This document shows positions 49,563 through 60,963 of a stretch of 64,000 nt of DNA, one piece after another. Source of the DNA: Drosophila miranda (taxonomy: Eukaryota; Arthropoda; Insecta; Diptera; Drosophilidae); contig NC_046675.1 of assembly GCF_003369915.1 (NCBI RefSeq), positions 11,904,001 to 11,968,000 on the forward strand, written 5' to 3'. Position 1 is the first letter of the stretch. Every line of letters begins with the position of its first letter. The notes beneath the pieces were generated by a model. It was not told the DNA's origin. It did not search any database and saw only the letters and a program-made list of their open reading frames with translations. The position numbers were made by a program, and so were the translations under genes.

Positions 49563-50310
49563 AACTTATACGATCCAATAAATATTTATAAGGAAAGAAA
49601 TAAATAATGTAACTGCGAAAGTCGCGCACAAAACGCGAGGTCACAAGTCGTACCGATACCGAAACCGCACTCAATGAGAGTCGAGCGATGAATGATTTGT
49701 GTGTTTAGTTAGGGGCACGATCTAGCTGAACGATCTGGCGGAATAGATCGATAATGAGATTCGATTGGAGCAAATATTCAGCCCCACACAGAGCTTGTTG
49801 GCATTCTCTCTCTCTCTCAGTTTCTGTCGTAAGCCGCTTGGAAAGGGCCACTTGATTTTACGAGTACTCTATCTTAAAGGTTTTGTGGATTTCCAACGTG
49901 ATGAATGAGGAAATCCACTGGATAATCCTCACAGAGGAGTTTCTCTTTACTTTTAGGATCTGTACAAGAAACTTGCTATAGATGCCACTATCAAAGAATC
50001 CAGCCAGAACAGTTCCCAGAAACTGTAGCTTCAAACTCCCAAAAAAATATGCCTTACATATGGAATTTACCAGCAAACAGAGGGTTGTAGTGTTCACACA
50101 TTTCGTCGTTTTGTTTATTTATTTCACTTTATGATTAATGGTTGCTAGACTTGAATTACCCGTTGCGTAGATGCCAGTTTAAATTCAATAAATCAAGCTA
50201 CGGTTCTGCTTGGGTCTTCCAACAATTTGTCAGCTCTCAGTTAATTGTCATTGCATTCACAAAAGGCAGGAAAGAGTAATAATTTGGCTTCGATTTCAGT
50301 TCTTTTCGGA
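49563..50310. other. Intergenic spacer between proteases 1 and 2
   Basis: Contains the promoter of protease 1 (minus strand) on the left and the 3' UTR of protease 2 on the right. An AATAAA on the minus strand at 50114-50119 could end protease 2. A TATAAATA at 49583-49590 is only about 20 bp from the protease 1 ATG, so it would leave almost no 5' UTR and is not called as its TATA box. Confidence 0.5.
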
Positions 50311-52215
50311 TCAGTTCCACATGTTCCTGCGCACCCAGCCGATGTGCTTGGCCACGTCCGTGAAGACGGAAGGCTTGGACACGTCGCAGGTGTTCTCCTT
50401 AGTATTTCTTATACCGCCGGAGATGACGCCGCGCAGTAACCAGACATCGTCCTCCCTCAGCATCAGAGGGCCACCACCATCACTGCCACAGGGACCGGCA
50501 CCCACCTTCTTGGCGCACAGGGTGCTCGGCTGGACGAGGATATGGGGCAGCTCTAAGGTGCAGTTCGAGTCGGACACAATGCTGAGGTCAGTCACTTTGG
50601 CTACGTCCGTGTTTCCGTTGCCCTCCCCATCCGCACCCCAGCCTGCCACATATGACCGGACTCCCTCCGGCAGATCCATGCGGTTTCTCGTGCTCCAAAG
50701 ACAAATGGGAACGATGTAGTCGCTGAAGCTGCAAGAAGGTTGGTTAGTGGATCAGTGGAATCTCTGAGTAGAATTTACCTAAAGGTGAACTCACCTGACG
50801 GGCTCATCCAGCCTGACCAGCGCCAGATCCGCCTCCGTGTACTGCTTAATCTGATAGTTCTCGTGGATGAGCAGCTGGGAGGCTCCTCGGAACTCACCAT
50901 CCGTTAAAATGTCCAGGCTGCTGCGCCCCAGAGAGATGGCCGTGCGACTGGCCGGCAGATCACGGTTTGGCTGCCGGAAACAGTGTGCCGCTGTCAGCAC
51001 CGTGGAGGCGGATATAAGAGTGCCTCCACAGAAGAAGATAGGGCCGTTACTCTCGCGACGCTCAAAGAGTCCCACCAGCCAGGGCAGCTGCCCGCGCTCT
51101 AATCGGGTGCCCTGGAAGATCAACGGCGTGGTCACGGTTCTCTCACGGCCGCAAACAATGTTGTTGGAGGAGGTTTGCGGAGGAGTCCTGGGCCAACTAT
51201 TCTCGGGTGCACTCTGTGTTATGGTCTGCGGGCTGACCCTGTCCTGTCCACGACTAACGGTCGGCCGCTGAGTGCTGTTCTGTTCGCGGGCCCAGAATTC
51301 TTCGTAGTTGAAACCACTCTGAGGTTCAATTGCAGGAAGTACTGGAGATGAAGGTCGTACTGGAGATGGGGTTCGGATTGGTGGACGAACTGATGGCCGT
51401 AGCTGGGGCCGGACTTGCTGGACTGCATCTACAGCACGAACCGTGCTGCGCCCAATAGAAGAAGACAGCGGGGAGATTGAGGTGGTGACTGTGTGCGACA
51501 GCCGTATGGCTGTTTTCGGTGGAGGATCTGAAAGAGCCATTTACTTTCCGTATAAGAATCACTTTCCTAGCATCACAGGTAGAGCCTTACTCACATTGAT
51601 TATTACCACAGAGCTCCACATCGTCCACCCTGATGCTGGTGACCTTGGGCGGCTGACTGGGAATGGGAAAGTCCACACGATACTGGATAGGCCAGCCCAG
51701 ACGGAGATTAGTCTTGACCGTCTCATCATCAGTCACTATGGCAACGTTGCCCACGAATTCCTAAATGAAGAGAAAGAGAATATCATGATTTCGCTCTCTT
51801 TCGGATCTTGTTTACAACGATCGCTACATATATGTAGATGATCAGTATTAACATTGCTTTGCTTTTGCAAAGCCAATATTAACTGCCAATGGAAGGGGGA
51901 AAACACAACCACAAACGCATTAAATGATAAGAGAATGAGAAGAAGAGAAGCAAATGGCACTGAATAAAGTTGGGGCTAAACCCGAGATCAGGGATGACAT
52001 CCTACCCAGTTATAGAATCCGGACTGCGAGAACTCCAGGAAGAGCGTGTGATTGTTCACCACCGGATTGTGACGCACTGTGACCAGGCCAATGTACTGTC
52101 TGTTATATCCCTGGTACTCGAAAAACTGCGAGCAGGTATTGGCCGGCAGCTGTGCAAGGCTCGGGCCGAGGCACATCGTCATGATAATTCCAGAGACCAG
52201 CAGGAGCTTCCCCAT
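50311..52215 (-). CDS. GD-like serine protease homologue 2, catalytic Ser replaced (508 aa)
   Basis: CDS: complement(join(50311..50728,50795..51527,51595..51760,52006..52215)). It has a signal peptide (LLLVSGIIMTMCLGPSLAQ), a GD-type N-terminal domain and a Pro/Ser-rich linker, then the protease fold. His297 (TAAHC) and Asp349 (EADLA) are kept, but the active-site motif reads CGSDGGGP. Counting from the conserved Cys191, position 195 is Gly (residue 454). The DNA (TGT GGC AGT GAT GGT GGT GGC) shows this is not a frameshift. It is therefore predicted to be a non-catalytic serine protease homologue, which in insects often acts as a cofactor or decoy (family knowledge). Exons 1 and 2 are exactly as long as those of protease 1 (210 and 166 bp). 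The second exon is too broken by frames to show as a long ORF but joins cleanly. Confidence 0.93.
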
Positions 52216-52668
52216 TTCAGCTGCAATCGTTACTTATTTGTCTCACTCTGCGATCTACTCGACCACAATCGAACCTCACTCAATGAACGCTGGCTAGCAA
52301 ATGATCTGTGCCTATTTCATCTCCAACGATCTAAGAGAGCCCCACTTGTCTAGGTATACTTTGAGTTCAATTAATTGAAGCTACAATCTATTACGCTCTA
52401 CTCTGACTCTGGGTCTGAGTTGGATCCGCATTGTAGCTGGGAATTATGCAAGCGCGTGGAATTCCTTTACGATTTGCCAATGATAAATTATATTTATTAA
52501 GATCTGCGGGTGGTAGGTTTGGGAAATACTCTATTCCAATTTTGGGAAACCTTTAAAAGGCTTGCCTTTCGTTGATATGCGATATTTATTTGCTGCTCTT
52601 AACCTAGTACTTGCTTAATATTATCCTACTTATATTTGGCAAAGAAGTCTACTAATTAACTGTCCAAC
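52216..52668. other. Intergenic spacer 5' of protease homologue 2
   Basis: No gene. Holds the promoter of protease homologue 2 and the 3' end of the next secreted-protein gene. No assigned TATA box. Confidence 0.5.
52585..52590 (-). other. Polyadenylation signal of the 322-aa secreted protein gene
   Basis: AATAAA on the minus strand about 80 bp beyond the stop at 52669; a second one lies at about 52492-52497. Confidence 0.6.
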
Positions 52669-53637
52669 TCATTCTGTCTCTGGGGAGACTGTATTCCCGT
52701 ACTGTTCGATGATGTCCTGCAGCTGACTCTCCACTTTGAGTCTCTGCCCGGCGTATTCCTCCAATGTTTCCGACAAGCACTGATTACTCTCCTCAATTAC
52801 AACCAGCAAATGTTCGGCCATATCCCGAAATCCGTCAAGCTGCACAGGCACCTCTATGAGACCCTTGAGAGCTTTTCTTACGGCATTCCGGCACTCGTCC
52901 CCAACAACTTGACAATTCACCGTAGCTTGGATCAAGACATCGGTTGAGTTTTGGGCGATCTCAAGTGTCTCCAGCAATTCAAGGTTAAATCGAGTATGGG
53001 CCCAGATGAATCCCTCTTGGCAGGCGTGCAGGCGGAGGCCGTAGCGTGTGTTGAGACCCCGGGTGATGTTCTTGGCCTTAGAGGTGCCTGTACCCGCACC
53101 CTCTGTAGATTGCCTCACATTTGACACTAGGATTGCGGCCCAGAGCTTCCACTCCTCCGCTGTCTGCAGCTCCCACTGATCGTTGTTCGCCTGCTTCCCG
53201 TTGATTCTCTCCAGGCTAGCCTCCAGGTCGAGGATGACAGCATTCAGTTCGGTTAGCATCCCCGTTGCATCCTGCAAAGCCTGGCTCCTGTATGTATTGC
53301 GCTCCTTTTGGAGAAAGGCCTGCAATTCACCCAATGCATTGCCTACACTCTCAACAAAGCTGGCAATCAACTCTGTAATGGCAATTTGCATCTTATTAGC
53401 CAGATTAATGGCCACGAAACCAGCCCGTTGAATAACCTCATTGGAAGAGGTGTGCAGGTAGTTAAAGACCTCTTCGGAAGTAGCTCCACTGCTCATCTCA
53501 TTGCGGATGATCTCCTCTACTTGTCTTCCCAACTCAGACATATCCTGCCATTGATCAGCACGCGGATCCCTGCCACAGATGCCGCCATAGCTGGCACAGA
53601 GAGCGGCCAGCCAAAGCAACGAGCTGCTCCACTTCAT
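52669..53637 (-). CDS. Secreted helical protein of unknown function (322 aa)
   Basis: Single-exon ORF with a clear signal peptide (SSLLWLAALCASYGGICG) and an otherwise hydrophilic, probably all-helical mature chain (for example EVIQRAGFVAINLANKM and ESQLQDIIEQYG). The Cys residues in the second half (LHACQEG, VNCQVVGDEC, NQCLSE) could form two disulfides, and NITR and NSTD are N-glycosylation sequons. I do not recognise the family. It resembles the many fast-evolving secreted proteins of Drosophila haemolymph or reproductive tract, but nothing in the sequence settles that. It lies between protease homologue 2 and a broken small secreted gene, all on the same strand. A TATA box is well placed about 40 bp upstream of the ATG. 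Confidence 0.9.
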   Translation of the reverse strand: MKWSSSLLWLAALCASYGGICGRDPRADQWQDMSELGRQVEEIIRNEMSSGATSEEVFNYLHTSSNEVIQRAGFVAINLANKMQIAITELIASFVESVGNALGELQAFLQKERNTYRSQALQDATGMLTELNAVILDLEASLERINGKQANNDQWELQTAEEWKLWAAILVSNVRQSTEGAGTGTSKAKNITRGLNTRYGLRLHACQEGFIWAHTRFNLELLETLEIAQNSTDVLIQATVNCQVVGDECRNAVRKALKGLIEVPVQLDGFRDMAEHLLVVIEESNQCLSETLEEYAGQRLKVESQLQDIIEQYGNTVSPETE

Positions 53638-53677
53638 CGCTCCAACAGTCTGGCCAGAGGTTTAGTATTGCCCAGTT

Positions 53678-53686
53678 CTTATATAG
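53678..53686 (-). promoter_or_regulatory. TATA box of the 322-aa secreted protein gene
   Basis: The minus strand reads CTATATAAG, ending about 40 bp upstream of the ATG at 53637, leaving room for a very short 5' UTR. Confidence 0.6.
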
Positions 53687-53931
53687 ATCGATTTACTCAA
53701 AGCATACATCACTCTTTCTCAAACATTTGATCAACTGCAGTATATCAATGTGCAGTGCAAGACAGCACGTGGTCAGAAGATAAATATTCAGATAATAGAA
53801 AGAAATGCGATTCCCTACAACACATTCAAAGAGGATGAACAATTTTTTGCATACATATTTTTTTCAAATCCCTTAGTAGATTAGACAAACGATGAAGATA
53901 CTGATTGAGGGCCATCAACAGGTGATCTGTC

Positions 53932-54238
53932 TACTCCCGCATGAGCACGAGTTCCTTCTGCAGCTTCCAGGTTCCATTCTCTGCCAGGATATTAGTAATG
54001 CTGTACTGTGTCACCTCCACCACTGGTGCCTGTGTGCACCTTGTGCGTTACGTTGGTAAAGGAATATTCCCTCAACCACTCTTACAATGGTCTCAGTGAT
54101 CTTCATCGAGAAATACGTTGGTGAAGTATTTAAAAAGTCATCTGCAAAGACACGTTCCGGCAGTCTGTTGGATAGTGTCCATAGAACGATGAGAAATAGC
54201 ACCGAGTCACTCCACTGCATGACGGCAAGTGTGACCAC
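53932..54238 (-). pseudogene. Small secreted protein gene broken by a frameshift (about 100 codons)
   Basis: The 5' part is an ORF from 54238 (or the second ATG, MQW, at 54220) with a signal peptide (SVLFLIVLWTLSNRLPERVFA), continuing through FLNTSPTYFSMKITETIVR. It runs out of frame near 54011. A second frame, open from about 54049 to a TAG at 53932, reads VVEVTQYSITNIL and ends WKLQKELVLMRE, which also looks coding. At least one indel in about 54020-54085 is needed to connect them. A third frame in the gap (EYSFTNVTHKV) also looks plausible, so there may be two. No intron could be this short. It could be a young pseudogene or an assembly error in an intact gene. The family is unknown. Confidence 0.6.
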
Positions 54239-54285
54239 GGATGGATGGATTAGTTTACCCAGTGCTCAGTGCCGCTGAACACTGA

Positions 54286-54496
54286 ACAACCGTGCCGCAT
54301 AAACAGTGAGAGAGTAAGGGACGGATCGAAAACTCGTTCTGCCAGCTGATTGGATTACTTAATACTTAATATTCCCAAACACAAATAATCTGTCTGACAG
54401 CGAAAAGAAGCTTATGCGACTCGGTAAACGGGTTTGACCAGAGGTACGTGCGGGCCAGAGAACATCCAAAATATTGGATTGTGTTGTGTCTTATGG
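54286..54496. other. Short spacer between the broken gene and protease 3
   Basis: Non-coding; no recognisable features beyond the protease 3 polyadenylation signal to its right. Confidence 0.5.
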
Positions 54497-54502
54497 TTTA
54501 TT
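54497..54502 (-). other. Polyadenylation signal of GD-like protease 3
   Basis: AATAAA on the minus strand about 40 bp beyond the stop at 54540. Confidence 0.7.
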
Positions 54503-54539
54503 AATCTATGGTATACAAATCTCGCGCTTCTTTGCAGGT

Positions 54540-56285
54540 TTAACTTAGGTTCTCGTTGATCCAAGTGAGATGCTTGGACAGGTCGCAGTAGAGCACATAT
54601 TGGCTGAGCTGGCACCGTCCGGAGGTTCCACGTTCGCCCAGCGAGACTATGCCGCGCAGCACCCAGTGGGTGTCCCGCCGGATCATCAGGCCTCCGCCCG
54701 AGTCACCAAGGCATGGCCCGGAACCATCCCGGTTGCCGGCGCAGAGCGTGCGCTCGGTGACGGCCGACGCCTTCCAGGTGCTGATGCAGTCCGTGGCACT
54801 GGCTATCTCGGCCTCGACAACCCGCGGATATTGGGTCTTGGAGTTGCCAAACTCGTCCGTGCCCCAGCCCGCTATGAAGCCGGATTTGGTGACCGTTTCA
54901 CTCTCCTTCTCCGTCCACAAGCAGATCGGGCCAATGATGTCATTAAATCTGGAAGAGGGAATAAGATATCAGAGATCAAATCGAAAGAATATCACAATGA
55001 ACATACGTTACGGGCCGCTGCATGGCGACCAGAGCAATGTCTGCATCGGAGACCACTCGTGTGGAGAACTCTGGATGCCACAGCAATCGCCTCACATCAT
55101 GCATCTCGGCCCCGTCCTCGTTGTAGTCGTCCAGATCGTAGCGGCCCACTCCAATCAGCACGCGATCCTCCTGCATCTTGTAGACGCAGTGGGCGGCCGT
55201 GATCACCATGCTGGCCGAGATCAGGGAGCCGCCGCACTTAAAGGCCAGGGACAGGGACTCCTTGTGGTAAATCGCCGATAGCCAAGGATACTGCCCCCGC
55301 GGGAACTCCTTTCCGCGGTGTATGAAGGGCGAGAGCCTGCCCTCGCGACCACACTCAACCGGCGTCGAGGCGGGCTGGGGATTGAATCGATTGGGGGCGG
55401 GGGTCGGCGATGGAGCTCTGACGGTGGTGGTTACTTGTGGTGGTACTGGCGGCTGCCAGAAAACAGTCGTTGCAGGAGGTGCTGGAGTGGCACGTGGACG
55501 TTGTGGTGGAGCACGTGCAGGTGCAGGTGCAGGAGCTTGAGTCTGCCATGTTTGTGGCCAGTCGGGAGACACAGCGCCTCCGGACGATACCGATGTCCAG
55601 GAGGGAAACGAAGTTTGGGTGGGCGTGCCATAGAATAGGGTATTCACCTCCAAACCAGACTGTTCCCTGGGGAACAGACCAAACACAGACGAGGGATCAA
55701 GCGGCCGCAACGGCCGGTGCGACTGTCCACTGACGTGAATCTCGTAGAAGCGATTGAAGAAGCTGTTGGGGGGCCCATCTAAAAAGCAATGAACGTGAGT
55801 CATACTCGTTCTGTCTGCTCCAACCACCAGTCCGCTGAATACTCACATTCGCTGGCCGAACAAAGCAGAAGATCGTTGTAGGAGAGGCGAGACAGCTTGG
55901 GCAGTAGACGGGTGGAGGGGTCCGGCCGGAGATTAATCCGAAATTTCGCGGGTCCACCAGTCGAGCGGGCAGCCTCCTCATTTGGATAGGGCCGCAGAGC
56001 GCCAACGGAAGAGGGCTGTGGAATGCGAAGGAGGCAAAGCAATCAGTCGGTGTTTCAGCTGGAGACGGCTATAGCAATCCACCATACATCTTGATCCCCC
56101 CGCTGGGTGAGGCGGACGTCGATGCGGTTGCGGCCCCGCATCACGCTCGGGAGGGTCACCTCCCCCTGGAGGCCTTCGAAGCCATCATTCACGTACTGGA
56201 AGTAGTCGGAGCATGCGTTCTCCGGCAGAAGCTGACACCTGGCCAACGCTATTAACGACACAATTATGGCTAATTTCAGCCCCAT
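54540..56285 (-). CDS. GD-like secreted serine protease 3 (515 aa)
   Basis: CDS: complement(join(54540..54948,55007..55778,55847..56015,56088..56285)); every join is GT-AG and in frame. The start is the ATG at 56285 giving the signal peptide (LKLAIIVSLIALARCQ); an upstream in-frame ATG at 56336 would put a charged stretch ahead of it. A GD-type N-terminal domain is followed by a Pro/Ala/Thr-rich linker (PAPARAPPQRPRATPAPPAT and more) and the protease fold with His309 (TAAHC), Asp359 (DADIA) and Ser463 (LGDSGGG), so it should be active. The activation region reads SPFIHRGKEF instead of IVGG, and position 189 is Gly. Exon phases match proteases 1 and 2. Confidence 0.93.
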
Positions 56286-56905
56286 ACCTTTCCAGAATAT
56301 ATCGACTTCAGTTCGACTTGGATCCGTTTTCCCCACTGCGCACGCGACAAGCGTCGATGAATAAATAAAACAGCCCCAGCTTCGGGCTCAGTCTCAGCAC
56401 CATCTCCCGCTACCGCTCTCGGTACGGGTGTTGAGTCACTGAGTAAACTGGAAATTCCGCATCGTGCAGAGCCAATAAGACGCACAACAAGCGATACCTT
56501 GGAGCGACCCAGTCGCGCAATCCGACTACATGATACCCACGATTCAGATTAGCATATTCATATTTATAGGTTCCCAAACAAAAATATCGCTATAAGGAGA
56601 ACAAATGCGAGTGGTTCATTCATAACTTTAAGGATTCAAGTCTTTTAGATATGGCTCTTCATCTAAATTCTATGTGTAAATAGTACACCCGTGTAATCAG
56701 TCCCATAGACCCCTGGTACCCTTACCAGCCACACCATTCAGATCGTCTGCTCTTGAGTGAAAAACCCCCCCGCATAATAAACGTGGGAATTGCTATGCAA
56801 ACAAAAAAGTCTGGGTATTGTTTTTTGCACGAGCACATCACATCTCTCATATTTCAAATGTCCACTCAACAGATCTAACTACACTTCGAATTCGATTGAG
56901 ACTTG
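56286..56905. other. Intergenic spacer between proteases 3 and 4
   Basis: Non-coding. Contains the protease 3 promoter on the left and the 3' UTR of protease 4 on the right. No assigned TATA box. Confidence 0.5.
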
Positions 56906-56911
56906 TTTATT
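56906..56911 (-). other. Polyadenylation signal of GD-like protease 4
   Basis: AATAAA on the minus strand about 65 bp beyond the stop at 56975. Confidence 0.65.
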
Positions 56912-56974
56912 TCCCATTAATCTCTTATCTATTCTCTCACTCATCTCTCACTCGTCACTCATTCCAGTCCAGTT

Positions 56975-58432
56975 CTATTGCACTATGTTGCTTTCGATCC
57001 ACGTAAGGTGCTTGGCAACGTCACAGTATATAACATATTTCCTCAGATCGCATATCAATCCCTTCCGCGGCGCCAGAGCGACGATGGCCCTGAGTGTCCA
57101 GCGGCCGTTGCGCATGATCATCAGACCACCACCAGAGTCGCCCAGGCAGGGTCCGTGGGCATTACTGTTGCCGGCGCATAGAGTGTTCGGAGTGATGAAG
57201 TCCTCCGCACGCTTCATGTCACTTAGGCACTGCTCCCGGGTCACTACGCGGACATTTACGGCCTTGGGGTAACGCGTCTCGACGGCATTTTCGTCTAGGC
57301 CCCAGCCGGCCACGGCCCCCATGTCGCCCTCATTGGCTGGCAGTCCCATGCGCGATGTCCACAGGCAGATGGGTCGCACGTAGTTTGTGTATACAACCTC
57401 GGTGTCGAGCACCACGAGACCCACGTCCGAGTCGGGCACTGGGTTGCCGTCGTACTGCGATGGCGTGCGCGTACTCGAAGCACGGATCAGTGTGGCTCCG
57501 CTCTCGGGATGCGTGTTACGGTCATGACGTCCCACATAGACCCAAAGATCGAGGGCTTTCTTTCCGTGGATGCAGTGAGCCGCCGTGATCACCGTACGCT
57601 TAGACACCAACGACACCACGCAGCTGTACTTCAGCGTTGGGCCGTTGTCTTCGTAGAGGGCACCCAGCCAAGGGAATCGACCTCTGGTAATGACCTCCCC
57701 TCCGGCCTGGGCAGCCGTAAAACCTTCCACGCCGCACTCCTCAAAGTCCGGATCAGTTCGTGGGGAAACTGTTCTGGCTCTATTAAGGAATGGATTGCTG
57801 CCAGTGCTGGTAGGTGCTCGCGAGCTATAAGTGAAGTGCGGGGGCATCGTCACAGGAACACTTGGTCTGCTGCCCGTGACAGACGCCTTCCATCCGCGTG
57901 TCATTGTACTGGAGGGGGCATCATCTGTGGCGTCGGAGAAAAGAAACGGATCAGCACATGTGTGGAGAAAACCCCATAAATCGTACTTACAATCGGAGGC
58001 ACTGCAATAGACGTGACCATTGAGCTCCACCTTGATCAGCTTGGGCAACTCGTTGCCGTAGTTCTGGAAGCTCACAAAGGCCTGCCCCCTACCTCCACTT
58101 CGCATCTTTTCGAATGCTTGCTGTTTGTCGGGATACCCGCCCATGCTGCTCACAGTATGCGCCTACGGAATGGAATGATATAGGTTGATATTGATAATGG
58201 AATTTAGTCATCTGCTTACCTGACTAGTTCCGTGCGCCGTGAACATAACGCTCCAGTCGAGACTTGTGAGGCCGTCCTGAAGGGGTGTAAAAACACCTAT
58301 GATTGAACCATCCCCTCGACGCATATAGGTGAACAGGTCTCCGCAATTGTGGGACGGCACCGTCTGTGCCAAGGACGTTCCCAGACACAGACCAAGACAA
58401 ACAAACAGCAGGGGCACCGGTGCTATGGCCAT
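56975..58432 (-). CDS. GD-like secreted serine protease 4 (444 aa)
   Basis: CDS: complement(join(56975..57924,57991..58162,58220..58432)). It has a signal peptide (PLLFVCLGLCLGTSLAQ), a GD-type N-terminal domain, a shorter Ser/Thr/Pro linker than its relatives, and the protease fold with His235 (TAAHC), Asp285 (DSDVG) and Ser392 (LGDSGGG). The last intron of the other three genes is absent: the sequence runs straight through TEVVYTNYVRPICLW. The 66-bp second intron happens to be open in frame, so a naive ORF reads through it, but the T|AT splice gives the Tyr found at the same place in the other three. The activation site is not IVGG (GFTAAQAGGEV). It is the most diverged member and the 5'-most in transcription order. 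Confidence 0.93.
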
Positions 58433-60963
58433 TACGAGAACCGATGTTGATTAGGGTACAGCGCGTACTAACTCTGAAACTGTTGGCTGCACTTACAAAA
58501 CGACTATCGCGACTAACGCTTGAACGAGCTTCAATGCACTCTCCATCAGGTCCATCAGATAGAGAATCATATTCATCTCTCTCCAGCGATTCTTAGCTCT
58601 CTCGAGGTTGTAGAACTTCCCGCCGCTGGCCCGCTTGGCTGCGGGCTTTGCCCAGTGCTCATACTCAAATACTCACTGACTCAAATACTCAAATACCAGC
58701 GGGGGTCAAATTATTTATATATTCTTATTCAATCAGCTTATCAGGAAAGCTTTGGACAGAGCAAATTCATAGGATTGAGAACACTGGTTCCAGAACTTGT
58801 TTCCCCTCTGTATCGAAATCGAAATTGGTCTCGCTCTGTGAATACGTCAGAGTTGGTTGCCGTTCGTCTCCTATATTCATTCCCCGATCTCCGGAACAGG
58901 GTGTTTGAAGTTTAAATGGGTGCCATTATAGATGCGCCTCCATAATGGAGGCCTCTAATATGAGACCCAGTCCAGCCGATTCACGAAACCAAATTATAAG
59001 CCACGGCCCGGCTAAGCCCGTTGATATTTTGAGCAAGCCGGACAGTCAAAATCATTGCATATTGCAGGGACAAACTTAGATATTGGGATCAACTAATGGA
59101 AATCGGGATAATTGCAGTGACAGGAGCCAATTACAGCCAGGAGAAGCCATCAACAAGGGTTGTAAACACATAATAAAATCAGAATTCGAGAAAAAAAAAT
59201 GTTTTTCAATCGCCAACTTCATTCGAAAATCTTACACTGTCTAGTTACACTCAAGTCTAGTGTAATCTGAGAACAGGCAAAAGCACCCCAATTTCATTAA
59301 AAAAAAATAACCAAGAAGAAAAACAACAGTTGGGGAAAATAGTAACCGGGGTTGTAATTATGGGATTTCGATTTTTATAATAGCTTTTCATTCCCAGAAA
59401 ATTGACAGAATTCTCCGAATTTATTCGGATTAAAGTAAATGTTTGATATACGGGCCAACAAATCCGATGATGGACTGCCTGAATTTATGTGCAGAAATTT
59501 TGCGGCTGTCAGATATGAGCTCCATAAAATGCACTTCATTATTAAATGGAAAAATCCAAAAACCATATATCCGAAGAGAAATAAATACGCGAAACAGAAA
59601 TTTTAGAGGCCATGGAAATTTCCATAATTATAAAATAATCAGATTCCGATGAAATTTAGACGGTAGTGTCAAAACTCCTACCAAAAAAGTTTTCTAATGC
59701 TGTAATTTTATTCAACAGAATGTACATACCGCCACACATAACACAAAGTATGTATTACATATGTATATGTACATGTTTACATTTTGTGTGCGCAAATATG
59801 AAATGACTGCCAAATAATTTGTGCACGTAAATTCTTGATAAATTGCGGACCATCGAGCGTAGAAGCATACCCAAATTTCTCAGAATTTATTCTACATTTA
59901 ACATTCAGAACTTAATGGTGCTGAAAAGTCACTGTGAATGTGTAGTATTCAGTGTTCAATATTTTTAACAAAATGTATTTAAGCTGCAGTAATATTGAAG
60001 ATAATATTAAAGTGACTGAAAAGTACATTATAAACTCTGGGCTGGTCTGGTGGTTTCTAAAAAACCGAAAACCATTTCTGGAAATTACATTAAGTGTATG
60101 AAACCTTAGTAGGCAACAAAATGCAGAAAGCACAAATAAAGGAGCAGTAAACATATAAATTATAAGTAGAATATGTTGTATTGCAGTGCTTGGTACTGTT
60201 AAAGACGTTTTGTGACCTTCGGGTCCTTTTGCGCTCTAACCTTAGGCCCGAGACCGCACGAAAAGAGTCCTTTTATTAATTTGAGTCCTGTGCCCATCTC
60301 TAGTTTGCAAATACTTTTTAGAAGAAAACTTGGGGCTCTTATAAGGCAGGACTGCGACTGGGGCAACTTTTAATAACATAATGCAAGGTGGTTTATGCGA
60401 ATGTCTATTGAAAATGATGCCTGTGTACTTCTGTAAGTAGCGACAACGCACTCGCCCGAAACTTTTGCCAGCGAAACAAAAAAGTAAGGCCAGGAGGAAA
60501 AGCGCCTTCGATCCGAGTCCCCCACATCATCCTCGTCCCTACACTCTTAAACTCAATTTTCACTGGCAGGGTTTCCCAGTTTTCCCTCTTGTTGTTCGCA
60601 ACTTTTATAATCAGTTCCAAGTTGGCAAAGCTTTGTAATAATTTGTTGAGATTTGGCGCGAAATGTTCGCTGCTTTTTTGTTGGCAAATAAAATTATAAA
60701 TCGCACCCGGGCACCCGGCTTTGGCAGTTTGACGGAGGCATTTTGACACCACTCGACGGCTGGCTGGCACATTCCCGGCAACATTGAGGTGTGAAGTGCT
60801 TCCGGCTTTGGCTCTGGCTGGGGGGCGGAAGTGCGTCCGACTGCACTCTATGTGGGACGCCTAATTGGAGCGAACGCTGCCAGGAAACCGGGGCACTTCA
60901 AATCAGAGTCGATTCAAATTAGGAAACCTAGAATCGCCTCCACGAGTGCGTTTGTGTGTAGCT
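58433..60963. other. 2.5 kb without a supportable gene
   Basis: Contains the protease 4 promoter at the left and the 3' UTR of the 292-aa gene at the right. The rest is AT-rich with only short overlapping ORFs. There are A-runs near 59.19 and 59.30 kb and ACATAT-rich stretches near 59.75 kb. Parts may be decayed transposons, but no terminal repeats were seen. Confidence 0.55.
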
